From contig NZ_QURN01000008.1 of NCBI RefSeq assembly GCF_003403035.1, forward strand, positions 124,001-188,000: DNA of 64,000 bases, given 5' to 3'. Shown here in pieces: positions 62,577 through 64,000 of the stretch (the first letter of the stretch is position 1; the number at the start of each line of letters is the position of its first letter). The position numbers and the translations under genes were made by a program. The DNA is from Mesorhizobium denitrificans (GTDB lineage: Bacteria; Pseudomonadota; Alphaproteobacteria; Rhizobiales; Rhizobiaceae). The notes under the pieces were generated by a model, which saw only the letters and a list, made by a program, of their open reading frames with translations, was not told the origin of the DNA and made no database searches.

Positions 62577-64000
62577 TCAACGCATCTCGGTTGGAGCATC
62601 TGCCCCAATCAGCGTCAGGCCCGATGTGACGACATCGCAAACCGCCTGCACCAGACCCAGCCTGGCTTCGGTCAATTCTGCGTCGTTAACCTTAACAAAG
62701 CGTAAGCTCACATTTTCAGTGCCACGATTCCAGTGGGCATGGAAAGCGCTCGCCAAATCATAGAGGTAAAACGCAAGCCTGTGAGGCTCATGCGCCTGCG
62801 CCGCAGAGGCCACCAGACGGGGGTATTCCGCGAGTTTCTTGATGAGCGTCAATTCGCCCTCATCATCAAGCTTTTCCACGGACTTGCGCAATGTTTCGCG
62901 ATCAAATTCGCGACCCGGAAACTGCTCGCGCGCCTGCCGGAAAACCGAGTGGCAACGCGCCGAGGCGTATTGCACATAGAAAACCGGATTATCCTTGGAC
63001 TGCTCCGTGACTTTTGCGAAATCGAAATCCAGCGGGGCATCGCTCTTGCGATAGAGCATCATGAAGCGAATCGCATCGCGACCGACTTCCTCCACCACAT
63101 CGCGCAGCGTGACGAACTCCCCTGACCGCTTCGACATGCGCACCGGCTCGCCATCGCGGAACAGCTTCACGAGATTGCAAAGCAGGATCGTGACTTCCAG
63201 CCGGTCGGCGGAAAGGGCGCGGCCAAGCGCTTCCATGCGCTTTACGTAGCCGCCATGATCCGCGCCGAGCACGAAAATGGTTTGCTCGAACCCGCGCGCA
63301 ATCTTGTCGGCCATATAAGCGACGTCGGCGGCGAAATAGGTGAATGAGCCATCCGACTTGATCAGCGGACGATCCAGATCGTCGCCGACCTCGGTGGAGC
63401 GGAACAGCGTCTGCTCACGGTCTTCCCAATCGACGGGCTTTTCGCCCTTCGGAGGCGGCAGCGTGCCCTTGTAGACGTGGCCAGCCAGCGTGAGGTCGTT
63501 GATCGCGGAGCGGATGCGACGCGCACCATCGGCATGCAGCGCGCGCTCGGAGAAAAACACCTCGTGGTGAACATTCAGAAGCGCGAGGTCTTCACGGATG
63601 ATGACCATCATGGCCTCGATCGCGCGGTCCTTGGCGATGGCAAGGGCTTCGTCTTCGGGCTTTTGCAGAAGGTCGCGGCCATATTGCTTTGCCAGCGACT
63701 GACCGACCGGAACGAGATAATCGCCGGGGTAAAGGCCTGGCGGAATCTCGCCGATATCTTCCCCGAGCGCCTCGCGGTAGCGCAACAGCACCGAGCGGCC
63801 CAGAACGTCGATCTGCGCGCCAGCATCGTTGATGTAGTATTCCTTGGTGACGTCGTAACCGACGAAAGCCAGCATGTTGGCAAGCGTGTCGCCTACCACC
63901 GCGCCACGGCAATGTCCGACATGCATCGGCCCTGTCGGGTTCGCGGATACGTATTCGACATTGACCTTGCGCGCCTGCCCAAGCGTGGTGCGGCCAAAAT
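62577..64000 (-). CDS. argS: Arginine--tRNA ligase, 5' end cut off by the window
   Basis: The C-terminal 474 residues of a class I synthetase. The HIGH-type motif [13 protein letters not shown] is near the window edge and the KMSKS-type loop [16 protein letters not shown] comes later. The helical anticodon-binding domain with [14 protein letters not shown] follows, ending ADAPTEMR. The full enzyme is about 585 residues, so roughly 110 are beyond 64000. It lies 93 bp upstream of the SPOR gene. Confidence 0.97.
   Translation of the reverse strand, partial: FGRTTLGQARKVNVEYVSANPTGPMHVGHCRGAVVGDTLANMLAFVGYDVTKEYYINDAGAQIDVLGRSVLLRYREALGEDIGEIPPGLYPGDYLVPVGQSLAKQYGRDLLQKPEDEALAIAKDRAIEAMMVIIREDLALLNVHHEVFFSERALHADGARRIRSAINDLTLAGHVYKGTLPPPKGEKPVDWEDREQTLFRSTEVGDDLDRPLIKSDGSFTYFAADVAYMADKIARGFEQTIFVLGADHGGYVKRMEALGRALSADRLEVTILLCNLVKLFRDGEPVRMSKRSGEFVTLRDVVEEVGRDAIRFMMLYRKSDAPLDFDFAKVTEQSKDNPVFYVQYASARCHSVFRQAREQFPGREFDRETLRKSVEKLDDEGELTLIKKLAEYPRLVASAAQAHEPHRLAFYLYDLASAFHAHWNRGTENVSLRFVKVNDAELTEARLGLVQAVCDVVTSGLTLIGADAPTEMR

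Overview
The window is a 64 kb chromosomal segment of an alphaproteobacterium, almost certainly of the order Hyphomicrobiales (Rhizobiales), in the Brucella/Mesorhizobium/Phyllobacteriaceae neighbourhood. The evidence is the moderately GC-rich composition, alphaproteobacterial LexA boxes (GTTC-N7-GTTC), an ATP12 chaperone, homologues of mitochondrial complex I assembly factors, and the run argS / SPOR protein / nagZ / scpAB / tatABC / serS / surE / pcm / LysM-M23 protein / yajC / secDF. I cannot name genus or species.

Layout. 1-7.1 kb (minus): alpha-E and circularly permuted ATP-grasp pair, stand-alone RAM-domain protein, then tgt-queA (queuosine), a small DMT transporter, two cyclophilins and coaD. 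7.5-17.8 kb: gyrA, marC, the divergent SOS pair ssb/uvrA separated by 764 bp of structured non-coding DNA, a DUF72 protein and the NAD(P)HX repair enzyme. 18.1-19.9 kb: glnB-glnA behind a candidate sigma-54 promoter. 20-27 kb: an MFS symporter with a large periplasmic insertion, a small membrane protein, an amino-acid racemase homologue, ATP12, an RluA-type pseudouridine synthase, the CrcB fluoride channel and trigger factor. A tRNA-Leu(UAG) lies at 27.4 kb.

27.7-38.2 kb is the accessory, metabolic part. It holds a secreted deacetylase-like protein, an AraC regulator, and a xanthine-oxidase-family molybdo-hydroxylase cluster: SRPBCC/CoxG-like, FAD subunit, 2Fe-2S subunit, molybdopterin subunit split in two reading frames, CoxD-like MoxR ATPase, CoxE-like VWA protein and an amidohydrolase. 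The substrate is unknown; the active-site loop is not that of CO dehydrogenase.

The most striking locus is 40.1-40.8 kb. Two tandem 46-residue DUF1127 genes, each only 141 bp, are followed by a periodic array (about 41 nt per unit) of seven hairpins. Six of them display the identical loop CCUCCUCCC, the complement of an extended Shine-Dalgarno sequence. This matches the CcsR/cuckoo family of stress-induced alphaproteobacterial sRNAs, but as a long array with one degenerate unit.

40.8-64 kb is conserved housekeeping sequence: trmFO, an SGNH hydrolase, NDUFAF6-like and NDUFAF3-like genes beside secDF-yajC, a DUF815 ATPase, an NlpD-like amidase activator, pcm, surE, serS, tatABC, an orphan ABC ATPase, scpAB, nagZ, a large SPOR protein and the 3' two-thirds or more of argS. 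Small dispersed intergenic repeats, including a 40-bp perfect palindrome, punctuate this part.
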